Shown: piece after piece, positions 23,185 to 34,229 of the stretch | Numbering within the stretch: position 1 is the stretch's first letter | How the letters are laid out: the number at the start of each line of letters is the position of its first letter | NCBI GenBank assembly: GCA_010909165.1 | Contig: MU008206.1 | Coordinates: 186,001 to 250,000, forward strand | From: Anthoceros angustus | Lineage: Eukaryota; Streptophyta; Anthocerotopsida; Anthocerotales; Anthocerotaceae | DNA: 64,000 nt | Direction of reading: 5' to 3' | The notes under the pieces: model-generated | The model's input: the letters and a program-made list of their open reading frames with translations, nothing else | Told to the model about the DNA's origin: nothing | The model's database searches: none | Translations under genes and position numbers: made by a program

Positions 23185-23576
23185 CGCCGCCACCAGTTAC
23201 ACCAATCCAACGCTAGGATCAACACTGAAACATCATTCTAATTTTTAGGGAGGTTTAGGGTTTTATGGTAGGAGGAACCCTAGAGCGCAAGGTAGCTCGA
23301 CGGGCCACACCGGGCGGAAGCTTCCAGGGACTTCATTGAATTTCTGTCAGCGAAGTGGGAAATCGGAGATTCTGTGCTAAATGATTCTTCGGTGGCGGTT
23401 GAGCACTGGCAGACAGCTGGAGCCTAAAATCCGTCTTTCAAATGCGCGGAACGCGGTGACAGCATGCGGGAAGGGTGGCGAGATCCCTGTTAGTTGGATG
23501 GTAGCAGCAGCCATGAATCTAGCATCCGGAGGGTCTTGTACAGAGATTGTTTGAGGGACAGGGGTTGCCGGCAACC
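23185..23576. promoter_or_regulatory. Divergent promoter region, GrpE / TEX261
   Basis: 392 bp separate the two divergent start codons. A telo-box, GGTTTAGGGTTTT, lies at 23252-23264, and a second TTTTTAGGG is just upstream at 23242-23250. Telo-boxes (AAACCCTA) are known in plant promoters of growth-related and translation genes. Their position about 60-70 bp from the GrpE start codon fits a promoter or 5' leader element. No TATA box stands out. Confidence 0.55.
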
Positions 23577-24677
23577 ATGTCGGTGGGGACAGTTGTGGTG
23601 TATGCAGGCGGATATATCTTTCTCGTCTTCTTTGCTGTATGCCTGGGTGAGTAAGATCGTCTTCGTTTGTGCATGTCCCCTAGTCCCCGAGAATGCCCTT
23701 TTTCTGACAGGGATTTCAGCACTTGGATGGTGGTTGGTGCGCTAATCGTGAAAATTGCTTTGGCAGCAACTGGGCTTTACTACATCGCTGAATTGGTGGA
23801 GGAGAACACTCGACTCACCCGACGTGTTATAAACTATACAATCAAGGTTTGTGAAGGATCTTGAGTAGGAAAGGCTCTGCAGAGGGGGCTGTCGAGGTAC
23901 CCAGCAACCTTTGCTGTTTTTTCTGATAGGTTGGTTACATTTTGCTGCGCCTGTCGTCCAGGTTGTGATCGCGGTTCATTTGTTGCTACTGTTTGTGGAT
24001 CGGCTCCCTCTGCTTTGTATAGCATGCGGGCTGGCGTCCCATGTGGTTTACTATCGTCTGCTGAAGACGTTTCCCTACATCAGCTTGACTTCCAATGACT
24101 TTCTTGGGAGTGTGGGTAGGTTGTCTTTCTCTTCTGCCCTTTGCCTGGTGCCTCACATGAAGCCTTTTCGTTTTTTGTGATAACTCCTTCTCCATGCGCT
24201 AACTCCTCCTGTTCTTCCATCTGGTAGCCGGACTGGTGATGAGCCTGGCAGCTTGGACCCGATTCTTCCTCGTAGATCCACGATGCGCTTATGTCAGTAT
24301 CGAATGGATCCTAGGCTTCCTGTTGGTGATGGTGTTTATGGTACCCTTTTGCTTCTTCATCTCTCTGGCTGCCAACGAGGGCGTACTTCCCGGCGGGCCT
24401 GGTGGAGCTCATCAAGGCATCCATGCTCGTTCAGGTGAGGCCAGGGCAGGACTTGTTGCCATTGTTCTCTTGGCTTGGACTGTTTTGCAGCCTGACTAAA
24501 ACAAGGTTACCTCCATTTGCAGAAGTTGATTCCAGCGTCACGCGAGCAGGAAGACCCTCTCGAGGCTCCCTGCTCACAATAATGAATTTTTTGAAGGTGA
24601 AAAGAGACGAAGTTCTCCCGCAGTTTTCGTCTCGACTGTCATCGGGCCACTATGGGAGGAGTATGAAGTCCATTTGA
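23577..24677 (+). CDS. TEX261/SVP26-like ER-Golgi membrane adaptor (5 exons)
   Basis: Exons 23577-23650, 23711-23846, 23962-24115, 24228-24434 and 24523-24677 join in phase to 241 residues. The protein matches the TEX261 (animal) / Svp26 (yeast) family, tetraspanning adaptors that load certain type II membrane proteins into COPII vesicles. Motifs seen are GLYYIAELVEENTRLTRRVI after a hydrophobic segment, LLKTFPYISLTSNDFLGS, and IEWILGFLLVMVFMVPFCFF followed by ISLAANEGVLP. Four to five hydrophobic segments are visible. The C-terminus is basic. The first residues (MSVGTVVVYAGGYIF) begin the first membrane segment. AATAAATAAA at 24762-24771 may serve as poly(A) signal; the kelch duplication begins immediately after. 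Confidence 0.9.
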
Positions 24678-24773
24678 CTGCGTACCAGATTTCTTGGCTT
24701 AGATTTCCTTCGTGGACGTGATTTGTGTATCTATAGGGCCGTGTATTTATCCATGAACGTGAATAAATAAACT

Positions 24774-26091
24774 GAGCAGAAGTTGGTTTTCTTTGTCAAT
24801 CTACTGAATGTAAACAAGCTATGCATCCGACTTCGGACCAGCTACTGCGACTTTCCTCTGGACTGCTGCTGTTAAGGGGAACAAACAAACTGTGCGAAAA
24901 TGCTGTGACAGGAGTGCATGCGCCTTGAAGCTGGAATGACACACAAACCCAGTACCAGTGCCACTTGCAGAACAACTTGAAGGCCCTCACATCACGTGGT
25001 CATCAGGGAGGGAGGGAGGCAGGGAGGGAGGCAGGCAGGCAACACAGTTGCAGAAGGGAAGAAGGGTTAGAAAGGGGACTGAGAGTGATGCATGCACAAA
25101 TGAGGTCAAGGAACCAGTTGAAGCAAATGGAGCTCAGCGTCGAACCCAAGCCCGGTGGCTGCCTGAGGAATGAGCTCACCGTCCACCATGCCGCCGAAGA
25201 CGAGGATAGCATTCCCCGAATTAACCGCACAGGCAGCATGGAAGGAGCGTTTGGGCGCGGCTCCCCACTGCTTCAGCTTCTTCCAAAACCTTCGGCAAAG
25301 CCGGTTGGCGCCCGCCTCCGGGGACCTGCTCATGCACCCGGACGCGGAGGACTGCGGAGTGACAGCCGGATCCAGAACCCACACATCGCTTTTCCTACAT
25401 CGCCTGGCATCCTCCCCCCCGAAGATGAGAATCCTGCCCCCGAAAATGAGCGTGGCCGAGTGCCCCGCACGAGGAGCAGGGAAGTCCGGGGGCGGCCGGG
25501 CCTCGCTAGGGCTCAGCTCCACCCACGTAGGCCACTCCCCCTCCATGTCCAGCACCCACACATCGTTCATCACCTCGAACCTGACCCCCCTGCCCCCGAA
25601 CAGGATGATCCGCTTCCCGCCCACCCAGGTGAGCGAGTGCCCGGATCGCGCAGCCGGCGCAACGGGGTAACGATTTCCCGCCACTCAGGGCTCCCGGTTC
25701 TGAGATCCAGCACCCACGTATCCCCCAGGCGCACCCCGTCAGATCCTATCCCCGAACACCACCATCCTGCTCCCGTCCGCGTCCCCGTCCCCGTCCCCGG
25801 CGTGGCAGGCGGCGTGCGCCCCTGGGCGGCGGGGCCGGGACGGGCGCCCTCCAGCAGCTTCCATGCCCACCTGCCGTCCGCCCCGGCTCTGAACACCCAT
25901 GCGTCGTTGTGGCGCACGGCCTTGTCGTTGATGCCCCCGAAGGCCACCAGAGCATCCCCAACTGCGCTGCAGCTGTGGCCGAAGCGGCCGGATGGCGTGC
26001 CGCAGCCAGCCATCCTCCAGCGCACGCCGTGAGAAGGATCGTCCGGGAGGGAGGCCACCCAGGTGTCGTCCAGGTCCCGACCTGCCACATC
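24774..26091. repeat. Duplicated block, genic copy (kelch exon 2 and 3' flank)
   Basis: This is the resident copy of the segment duplicated at 21541-22850. It starts 97 bp after the TEX261 stop and ends ten bases into the kelch intron. The two copies share the same (GGGA/GGCA)n stretch at their left end (25008-25040 here) and are collinear throughout. Confidence 0.9.
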
Positions 26092-26572
26092 CATGGCGGC
26101 ATGTTAGTGTATCATGTGCGCATGGAGGCCTGTGAATGGATGAGGAGAAGCTGGAAATGGGAACGGCAACGAGGTGGTGCATGGCATGGCTTACCGCCAT
26201 CGCAGCCCCCTCCGAAGACGACGAGCTGGCCGGCCACGGCGCTCATGGAGTGGGAGGCCCTAGGAGGCGGGCGAAGCTGGCCCTGGCGCACCCTGGTCCA
26301 GGACGCGGCGCCCAGGACCAGCATCTGCCTGTAGAGGCGCTTCCAGCCCAGCTTGTGTCGGCACACCGGCCAGGCCTCCACCGCCCTGCTGCCCCACTCC
26401 CGCCTGCAGATGAGCGCCCACAGCGCGTCGCTGTCCGACACCTCGCGGTGCCGCTTGCACGTCATCCCGAAGGCCAGCACGGACTGCACCGGCAGGCGCT
26501 GCAGGATGGCCAGCATCTGGTCCGTGCCCAGCACCCCGATGTTGGGCTCGTCGGCCCGCCGGACGCATTCCG

Positions 26573-26616
<44 letters not shown>

Positions 26617-26645
26617 CCGTCCCGGCTCGCCTCCGACATCCACAT
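25106..26645 (-). CDS. F-box/kelch-repeat protein (At1g51550-like)
   Basis: Exon 1 (26645-26195) has an acidic Asp-Gly stretch from a CCCCGT microsatellite, then an F-box (residues about 38-80: LGTDQMLAILQRLPVQSVLA, MTCKRHREV). Exon 2 (26081-25106) has five or six kelch blades, each with GG and a downstream DTW or DVWVLD: FGGGCDGGRDLDDTW, SGRFGHSCSAVGDALVAFGG, RLGDTWVLDL, SGHSLTWVGGKRIILFGGRG and RILIFGGEDARRCRKSDVWV. The C-terminus AILVFGGMVDGELIPQAATG closely matches Arabidopsis At1g51550. It would act as a substrate receptor in an SCF ubiquitin ligase. Two indels break exon 2: a missing base near 25840 and an apparent loss of bases near 25750. The pseudogene copy supports the first being an error. 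Confidence 0.85.
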
Positions 26646-26884
26646 GGTCACGATGACGATGTCCTTGCGCAGCCGCTTCTCGGCGCCCACCCCCGCCAGC
26701 TTGCCTTCCCACCTTCACGCCACGCCGCACAGGCCGGAATGGGGGTGGACACACCACCACCCGACCCTACGAAGCAGGAGACCCTGATCTAGTCTGGCTG
26801 CCGCGTTCAATGCCACCCTCGATCCGCTCTTGTCCACAGCCACAGGGCATTCCCCCAGAAGGGCCGAGTGTGGCATCCCCCTTG

Positions 26885-26985
26885 TCACTGCCAGGCTAGG
26901 CTAGGCTAGGCTGGTCTAGGCTAGGCTATACTATGCTATGCTATACTACACTACGCTGGGCTATGCTGGGCCGGCTATGCTAGGA
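26885..26985. repeat. AGGCT pentanucleotide array upstream of the kelch gene
   Basis: About ten degenerate repeats of AGGCT/GGCTAT lie 240-340 bp upstream of the kelch start codon. The reverse complement (AGCCT) is the same pentamer that forms the large array at 40435-40568 upstream of the histidine kinase gene. It may be a promoter-proximal microsatellite; no regulatory role is shown. Confidence 0.8.
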
Positions 26986-29038
26986 GGCACAAAGTTGGCA
27001 GCTCCAGAATTGCTCCAGCCAAGCCTAGGCCTGGGCCTAGGCCTGCGAGAGGGCAAGGGGAGGAGGGGGGCATCGGCGAGCTGGAGCAGCAGCGGGAGAG
27101 TGAGCTGGACTTGGGAGGAGATAGGAGCGGGGATGACATGGAACAGGGGCAACATCCCAGCTTGGACAGGGAGTCGGAAGGGCACGCGCCCCGTGCACGG
27201 ACTAGAGTCCCAGGCCGCCTAATAACTTCGGGCAGAGGAGGAGACTCAGGCGCAGGCGCAGCACAATTCTCTTCCTAGGCATAGGGGAGGGTTCGGATTC
27301 GGATCCGGAGAGTGGCCAGAAAAAGGAGCGAGCGGCGAGCTCCTTCCCGCTGCCTGCGCCTGCAGCAGGGCAGAGCGCGGCTGGGAGGCTGTGAGAGGCT
27401 GTGGGAGGCCTTGGGGCTGGCCGGCGCCACGCGCATAGCATGGGGCCCGCGCCGATGCCGATCTCGATTTACAGATTTACAGAGTTACAGGCATCCATGA
27501 TGTGTAGACTAAACAACAATCCGGCTTCCCGTTCCACCCGGGTTATGGTTTATTTTAGCGGTGTAGAGGTTTCGCGGTTTCGCGGTTTCGCGGTTTCGCG
27601 CACGCCCGCCTGGAAGGCCTGGAGGCCTGGAAGCAGCTCGCTGCTGACGGCGGAGATGCCACCACGCCATTCCCGATTTTCTGCTCGCCGCGAACACGTA
27701 GCGTACCTTCTCTCTGACGTCGCATGTGCCTCCCTGCCGGACCCGGTATGCTGCCCTTTCACCAAATCATTATTACTATCACTCCTCCGTAATCACCTCC
27801 CCGCTTCACGCTGCCGCATTCCTGCCCGCCCCTCCATCAGCAGATATGTTATGTATGCATCCAGGATCCCTGCCGTGCCCTGCCCGGCCCTGCTCCTCGT
27901 CTTGTGCCAACTTGTCTCCTTTACCCCCCGACGCATCATCAGGCTGCAGCTGGATGACGGATGACGGATGACGGATGACGGATGACGCTACCTGTGCAGT
28001 CGTGTGTATGTAATGAAATGAAACCAAGTGGCCATCACAAGACGCAAGCGATGGAGCACTAGGGATAGACCGTAAGCTAGGTCTCTTTCACGCTTCACAT
28101 GCACCAAGGCCCACCGGCCAGGCCCGGCCCGGCCTGGTGCTTTTCGATATCCCAATCGCATCCGATCTTTCGTCCGTCCCCGCTGTGCAGACACCGACTA
28201 CGCGGCCGGGCATCTTGTGGGAAGATAGTAACAGCGCCAGATTCGGAGAAATTCACCAACCATCTCTACACGCGCTCTCATTGGCTGCCGTGATCTGCCT
28301 GCGTTCGTGCTTGCAGTCGCTGCTTTGCCACAAACAGCCTGCAGCCAATGGGAGACTCCCGATCGCGCGATCGCGCAGGGCTTACTCCGCCAATCCACGA
28401 TCCTTCCTCTTGGCGGGCCGCTGCAAAGGCTCAAAGTAGCCCAGCCTAGCCGCCTAGCCTTGGATGAGGCAGCCAAAAATCTTTGCGTTACCAAGTTGCT
28501 TGCGACAAGTGCGACGGAAGGACGCGTGCAAGCAGCAGGAAGTAGGGGCCCGCCAAAGGGCACACACAAGTCCAACCCAACATGAACTGCTGGTCCTGCG
28601 GCACAAGCGTCGTGGCAGCTTCTTGGCCTCGCAGTACTCAATGCCCTCCGGTTTTGACGCTCCGGACGCGTCTGCTCCACACCCACGACAAGACAGGCGT
28701 ACCAACCATCCACAGACTTCTCATCAGGCCACCTCTCATGGAACACACGAGTATGTATGTAGTCTATCCGAGTATAATCTCCCTAAAAGTAGGCCTCGAC
28801 ACGCATTACATACGGGTGGTCAAGTTGACGGAGGCCAAGGCGCGCGGAGTGCTTCCCTGAGCCTGAGTTATCAAGCAGGATGTACCGACATCAGCTCCCT
28901 CCCAAAGCTCACTCCTGCCCCCTCCGATTCCGACACTTCATTCGTCAACTTTTGGACTGGACTCGTCCCACACATTTCAAGTGTCTGCCTCCGAAATGTG
29001 TCTGGCGCCCAGAGCCTCCTCCGAGCTACAGTGTGGCA
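26986..29038. other. GC-rich intergenic region with microsatellites
   Basis: No recognisable gene is seen in about 2 kb. There is a TTTCGCGG array (27569-27601, about four units) and a GGATGAC array (27952-27987, five units). An inverted pair of CCAAT-type boxes lies in CATTGGCTGC (28278) and GCAGCCAATG (28341), about 60 bp apart. An ATG-initiated frame of 92 codons at 28582-28860 is open but has no family resemblance. The last part is probably the 3' flank of ARL1. Confidence 0.5.
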
Positions 29039-30573
29039 TCATCTGCCCTTGGACTTCAGAGTGTCGCTGAGCCTGCAAGTCATGCGACGCCACCGTTAAC
29101 CTTGTACTGAAATAAACAAACACACCAACACAATCAACGCGCTGTGGAGCAACATCGTACCAGTCTAATCCCTCAAACAGTCCCTCCCCTTTGATGGCGG
29201 ATGTTTTGAATATGGCCCACTGCCTACTCTTTATCTTATGCAGATTCAACGCCTCAGTTACTGCCGCATCATCAAGAGCTCCCGGCAGGTCCTGTCCGAT
29301 TCAATCTCAAGTCATAAAATATCCACAATTTTCCCAGAACATAACTGAACAGTGGAGCTTCGTAGTTGCTTCTCACTGTACCTGTTTGTTGGCATATATG
29401 AGGACTACTGCATCTCTTAACTCCTCCTCCTGCATAAACCACAGAGACAAAAGGTTACTCTTGTGCTCCTCCGACCTGAACAGAGTATGCTCCAACTTAC
29501 TTCCCTTTCCACAGCCTGGTTATCACTATTACCTCCAAAATTGCATGGAACTCGTCTTTGGCTGTGCTCATGCGCTCAGTATCACTCGAGTCAATCACAT
29601 ATATGATCGCCTGCGTGTTGGGAAAGTAGCACCGCCAGTAGGGCCTACATCGTTGATGGCTTGTTAAAATAGCTCAAATTGCTCACACCCTCCAAGTCAG
29701 TGTCACATGCCAGACTCCACTTTACCTGATGCTAGTCTGACCGCCTGCAACATGGAAAATGCAACCAGAATAAGAACTCGTATTGAGGTCCCAAGAAAGC
29801 GTGAGCTCTAGAAAATAAACACAAAAACACAATGTGCACATTACCTAGATCCCACACTTGAAACTTGATGTTGTTGTACTGGACAGTCTCCACATTAAAT
29901 CCAATGGCTACAAACACAAGGCAAGACTGTTACGGCCAGAGCATCACTTATTAGCGAAAAAGGAGTGACAAGGTGACAACATCTCACTTGGAATGGTTGA
30001 AACCACCTCTCCCACTTGCAACCGGTCTGGGAAGCATGGTTAAGAATTGCACAGGGAACGAGATCATAAGCCTAGCAGTACTGCAATTCCCCTACAGCAC
30101 AGCACAGCACAGCACAGCACGAGAGAGCATCTACTTGCAGGTAGGACGACATGAAGTTTGGCACAAACTAACACATTCATTGCAGCTTGTGGTGATGTGA
30201 TCAAAGCGCGGGAGTCCCATCACTAACTCAAGATTTCAACCACAACAGCTCCAATTCACAATAATCAGTTGTAAGTAGTCCACTCATAGCATGACCTCAA
30301 TCGAACGCATCTACCGCAGCTAGTCCTTCGCTCACGTCACGACATTAGGTCACGCATAGATCAAGTGACATCACTCCACCACTCCAGCGGACAGGTCATC
30401 CAAGCAAAGCTGCAGCATGAGCTACACAGACACCAAAATGCAGTCCCGGGATCCGCGTGGCCAAGGATACAAAGTATGGTGGTCTTCCCCGCATTGTCCA
30501 GCCCTAACACAAGAATCCGTGCCTCTCTATCGCCAAACAAGGAGGCCAGCAATCTGGATATAAACACCCCCAT
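29039..30573 (-). CDS. ARL1: ARL1-type ARF-like small GTPase (8 exons)
   Basis: Eight exons (30573-30471, 30026-29988, 29907-29845, 29744-29726, 29644-29533, 29429-29382, 29291-29161, 29072-29039) join in phase to 182 residues, the usual ARL1 length. Seen are an N-myristoylation glycine (MGVFISRLL), P-loop GLDNAGKTT, switch [14 protein letters not shown], switch II WDLGGQTSIRPYWR, NKQD and the SA of [18 protein letters not shown]1 acts at the trans-Golgi and recruits GRIP golgins; this is known for the family. Exon 4 is only 19 nt and encodes most of the GGQTSIR switch. The GTPase shares a 607-bp divergent intergenic region with SPC25. Confidence 0.95.
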
Positions 30574-31180
30574 CTCGGCTCTTCCTCGATTCCCAAACTC
30601 CGAGCTCCCAACCCCGATCTACAGCATACCTCCCCGACAAACCACCTCCGCAGCTAGGAACATGCGTCCAACCTAAGGAGCTCCCGACGAGCTGATGCAG
30701 CCGAGTTCAAGCGTAGATAGGAGACCAGCCGGATCTGCGATGCACATCATGTTGAGGCAGCTGTAGCCAGACCAGGCATTCCGCAAGCTTCCACGAGAAT
30801 CCTGCTTCCGTTGTTATGGTTGACGCAGTCCGTAATCACACACTATCCGCCAAAACATCGGATCCCGACACCAGGCCCCAATTTCAAGTCCACCCTGACT
30901 CCGTTATGTAAAACGTAAATGCCTCCGTGCATAATTTCGCCTCGCAGTATCGCCCTGTCGCATTAGGGCTAATGTTCGCTTCTTTCCTCTTAGGAGCACG
31001 GATTGCACTGATTCAGAGCCAGCTCCCGGTTGATGGTTGATGGGCTTGAGGTGGGCGTTGCGGGTCGTTGCTCTCCTGAGGTCTCCATGGCTCTATAAAT
31101 GATGGCAGGGTTCTCCCGAGACGGTTGGCTCTGTCCAGGAGCACATCTGTGACCTTGTGTGAAAGTGGCCGGGGGGGACG
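30574..31180. promoter_or_regulatory. Divergent intergenic region, ARL1 / SPC25
   Basis: 607 bp lie between the start codons of ARL1 (minus) and SPC25 (plus), so it should contain both promoters. A TATAAA-like word (CTCTATAAATG) is at 31090-31100, about 85 bp upstream of the SPC25 ATG, and could position its transcription start. Nothing comparable is evident for ARL1. Confidence 0.5.
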
Positions 31181-32376
31181 ATGGAAGGAATGCCGGTGCT
31201 GCCTCAGGAGCAGTGGCAGGAGGAGTTGAGGAGCTGGAGGAAGGCCTTTGATGAGGCTCTCATTCCTCGGCAGGACAAGCTGGAAGATCTCCGCAAGACC
31301 GGTCTCTCCATCGAACTTGGTGGCCAGGGTTGGTGCTGCGGTTCAGCGATCTTTGGCCGAGACCGGGAGGAGTCTGTGTGTTCTATTGGTACTGGAACAC
31401 TCCGACGCTTGGCTTCTGAAGTAATGCTGTCGTTCTGATCAGAAAAATCCGGAAGGCTGAAGGAGAGATCGAAAGTCTTGGAGCAGGAATGGACTAACAA
31501 GGCATTAGGTGAGAGCGGGTTATCCTCGGATGTGCATTGTTTTTTGGTGGGGGGGGCCACATTTTGGTCATAGAATCGTGCCATCTGTCATCACAGCGGT
31601 TGGGAAGAAGCTTGATCAAATGGCAATTCGCGAAACGGAAGTGGCACAAGCGAACAGAGATCTGGACAAGCTCAAGGATTGGATTATCCGTCTGTCAGAG
31701 TGGAGGGACAGAAGGGAAAAATTCATTGCAGAGGACCTACAAGGTACTGAGCAGAAATTGCATGCCTGCACCTTGCTCAACTTTGTAGGTTTTTATGGTT
31801 TATCGCATCCCCTCTTGTGCTTCGACTGTCCTCACGTCTGTGACATTGCACAGCTCTCGAAGACGTGGCTGAGGTGGCCAGACAGAACAAAGCGAAAATG
31901 CAGTTGCAACGGGCTCACATTGCCTGGTATAAGGATCTATATGGAATTCGTTGTGAATATTCAGGAGGTAAGTACGGTCGATCGCTGCTCCTGATGATGT
32001 TCCCTTTTCATCGTCGGGCACCGGAGCTGACGTGCCTCAGTGTGGCCCTTGATCCTCATGTCTCTGAAGGTATAAAGGTTATCTTCACAAGAATAGATCC
32101 CTCTGAAGTGGACAGGGAGTTCAGCATCACTATTCTTCACGACGATCAGGCTGACAAGTATTCAAGTAAGGTACAACTGCCTCCGGTTTTCGCTCAGTTG
32201 GTGCTCCCTTTAGCCTGACACTTACATCTTTCCCCATCCCATTAGTGCTGGACTGCCAGCCACCTATCAAGGCAGTTGAAGAACTCCTGGACCAGCTCAA
32301 CCGAAGCAATAAGTTCTTCGAGTTTCTCAGACGCGTCCGTGTAGAGTTTCAGGCCCTTGTACTTGGTCAAGGGTGA
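31181..32376 (+). CDS. SPC25: Kinetochore protein SPC25 (6 exons)
   Basis: Exons 31181-31319, 31443-31508, 31597-31743, 31854-31967, 32070-32165 and 32246-32376 join in phase to 230 residues. The N-terminal two-thirds are coiled coil (for example REKFIAEDLQ, EDVAEVARQNKAKMQLQRA). The C-terminal RWD-like globular domain begins at YKDLYGIRCEYSGG and has VIFTRIDPSEVDREFSITIL, CQPPIKAVEELLDQLN and FFEFLRRVRVEFQALVL, the SPC25 signature. SPC25 pairs with SPC24 in the NDC80 complex that links kinetochores to microtubules. Angiosperm SPC25 often has an extra C-terminal tail. Here the stop comes right after the domain, and an unused GG|GTGAGG donor overlaps the stop codon, so a longer splice form cannot be excluded. 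Confidence 0.85.
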
Positions 32377-33408
32377 GGAGGAAGCGGCTCGCAGGGTTCA
32401 AATCTCGCGTCAATATTTGCTTAGCGCAACTGGGTCCAATACATACTGCGATCAGCACAACTGCTGCAGCCAAAGAATATGTACGTCTACAGCCAGCCAT
32501 CGAGGAGTATGACACCAGCAGATGCCAGTAATCATCGCAACAGCTTGCCGATGTTATGCACTTCGAGGCTATTCGGTGGATAAGGACTTGAAGGATTTTG
32601 CAAATGACCATCCACGCGTAAAGTTACATCCAGCCGACTGCAGTTTCCTCTCCCGCAGGTCTAGTTGGGAAGGTGGGCCTGGTGCATGCATCTACAGTAG
32701 CAGAGCATTGTGGGAAATCGTTTGAAGCATTTGCCGAGGAGCATGGAGTTGCAGTTACTTCTCTTACGGTTTACGGAATCTGAGAAGACTTATGGTGCGG
32801 AAAAGGCTAGGCATCACGGTGCTTGTGACTAGATGGAGAAACTGTCTATGCAGCATTGTAGAGTAGCAACAAGAGGGAGATTCAGCGAACTGTGATTGAA
32901 TTTTTCCACCCTTTGTATATTTGGTAATATGTACACAACTGACATTTTCGTGTTCTCTACGAGAGAAAGAGCCAACACAGATCTCTGTACAGAAAAGCAA
33001 AGCAGATAGCAACTCCTTGGGCTAAGAGGCATGGACACCAAGAATGTGACGACCCTGTTATACTGACATAGTCTGGGCCTATATAGGTACCTACAAGAAT
33101 GACAAGCTACACACTACATACACAAATGTGTCTTTCGTATAATCCAAACAAAGAATCCCCTTTCAATTGTACATACCCCCAAACTGCGGTCTGAAAGGAA
33201 ACCAGTAGGCCAAAGGATTCCCCTGAAAGTCGTCAAATAGCCTACAGTCACACTGCTAGCCACTCCCATGGGCATGGCGGGGCCAAACAGCACAAGACAC
33301 AAGGTTGAATTACACAAGCCACCGGCTCTAGATATCCGTCAGACCGAGATGCCAGGCGTGTGTAGTCTCCTCCATAGCCGAGCGGCGTGCAGACCCAATC
33401 AACATTTG
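32377..33408. other. Convergent intergenic region, 3' of SPC25 and of the lumen protein gene
   Basis: No conserved coding region is recognised. Frame +1 immediately after the SPC25 stop stays open for about 45 codons, which could be a C-terminal extension if a base were missing. The rest probably holds the 3' untranslated regions of the two convergent genes. Confidence 0.45.
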
Positions 33409-34229
33409 TTACAGGTTGAAGCAGCCGATGCCACCAAGACTTGGGATCCCTCTTAAAACCTCCTCCAAGGAAGGGTACCGAGTGAGAAAGGAGGCACCGG
33501 CGTCGGATAAGTCTTCACCGCCATGTGCCACTATTAGTACAGGTGCAGCATCGTCTGCTGATAAAGAAGCTGGCCACTGATTCCCCTTGCGTGGATACGG
33601 CTTGGGATGGGCGTGGTCGGGCACCACCCTCTCAAATTCCGTAGGTTGCCAGGCCGGGCAGCCTCCGTCAAACGCCATGTACCGGAACTCCTCCGACCGC
33701 ATCCCCTTGCCTGGCAGAGCTGCAATGAAGCCGTTCTCGGAGAAGACCCACTGGTCAGGGTCAGGAATCGGAATTGCGATGCTTATGCTCATGTTCCCCG
33801 GCGTTTTGTACAGAGTCAATCCTTCCTCCAGAGCATGCACCACGGGGATCGCGGACGTGAGGGACAGAGTCGCCGCCGCAGCAGCTGCCAAAACAGCTCG
33901 GCTCACCCATCTGCCATGGCCGAACACATCACGCGCTTCCCATCAGAGAACAACACGCCTCACAGCCCCGGAATTCGTCCTGTGCCCGGCACAAATTGCA
34001 AAATTCCAAATTCAAAGCTACGCACGCCATACCTCGAAGGAGACCGAGCTGAGACATCCGCTGCAGACGACTTCCCGTCCCGTTCCGACGCCGGAAAGGG
34101 AGCCTCGGGGACAGACGGCAAGGACGGGCTCGGTACCCCCAGCCTCGAAGTACCAGTCACCCCAGCCCTTTCAGAATCAAGAGCGGCGAGCGGAGTCAGG
34201 CAAGACCGGCAAAAGCTAGTCACAGCCAT
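33409..34229 (-). CDS. Putative thylakoid-lumen protein of unknown family (2 exons)
   Basis: Exon 1 (34229-34033) and exon 2 (33910-33409) join in phase to 232 residues. Residues 1-65 are rich in Ser, Ala, Pro and Arg with few acidic residues, like a chloroplast transit peptide. A second signal follows, with arginines before a hydrophobic stretch (SRAVLAAAAAATLSLTSAIP) and a cleavage-like VVHA. Such a bipartite signal directs proteins to the thylakoid lumen. The mature part (LYKTPGNMSISIAIPIPDPD, QWVFSENGFIAALPGKG, APVLIVAHGGEDLSDAG, SLEEVLRGIPSLGG) matches no family I can name. A secretory protein is the main alternative, but the long pre-hydrophobic leader argues for a plastid. Confidence 0.7.

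Noticed and set aside
28198-28746. Minus-strand frame of 182 codons and neighbouring plus-strand frames
   Set aside because: Both strands are open through composition; no motif, splice pattern or family match supports a gene.
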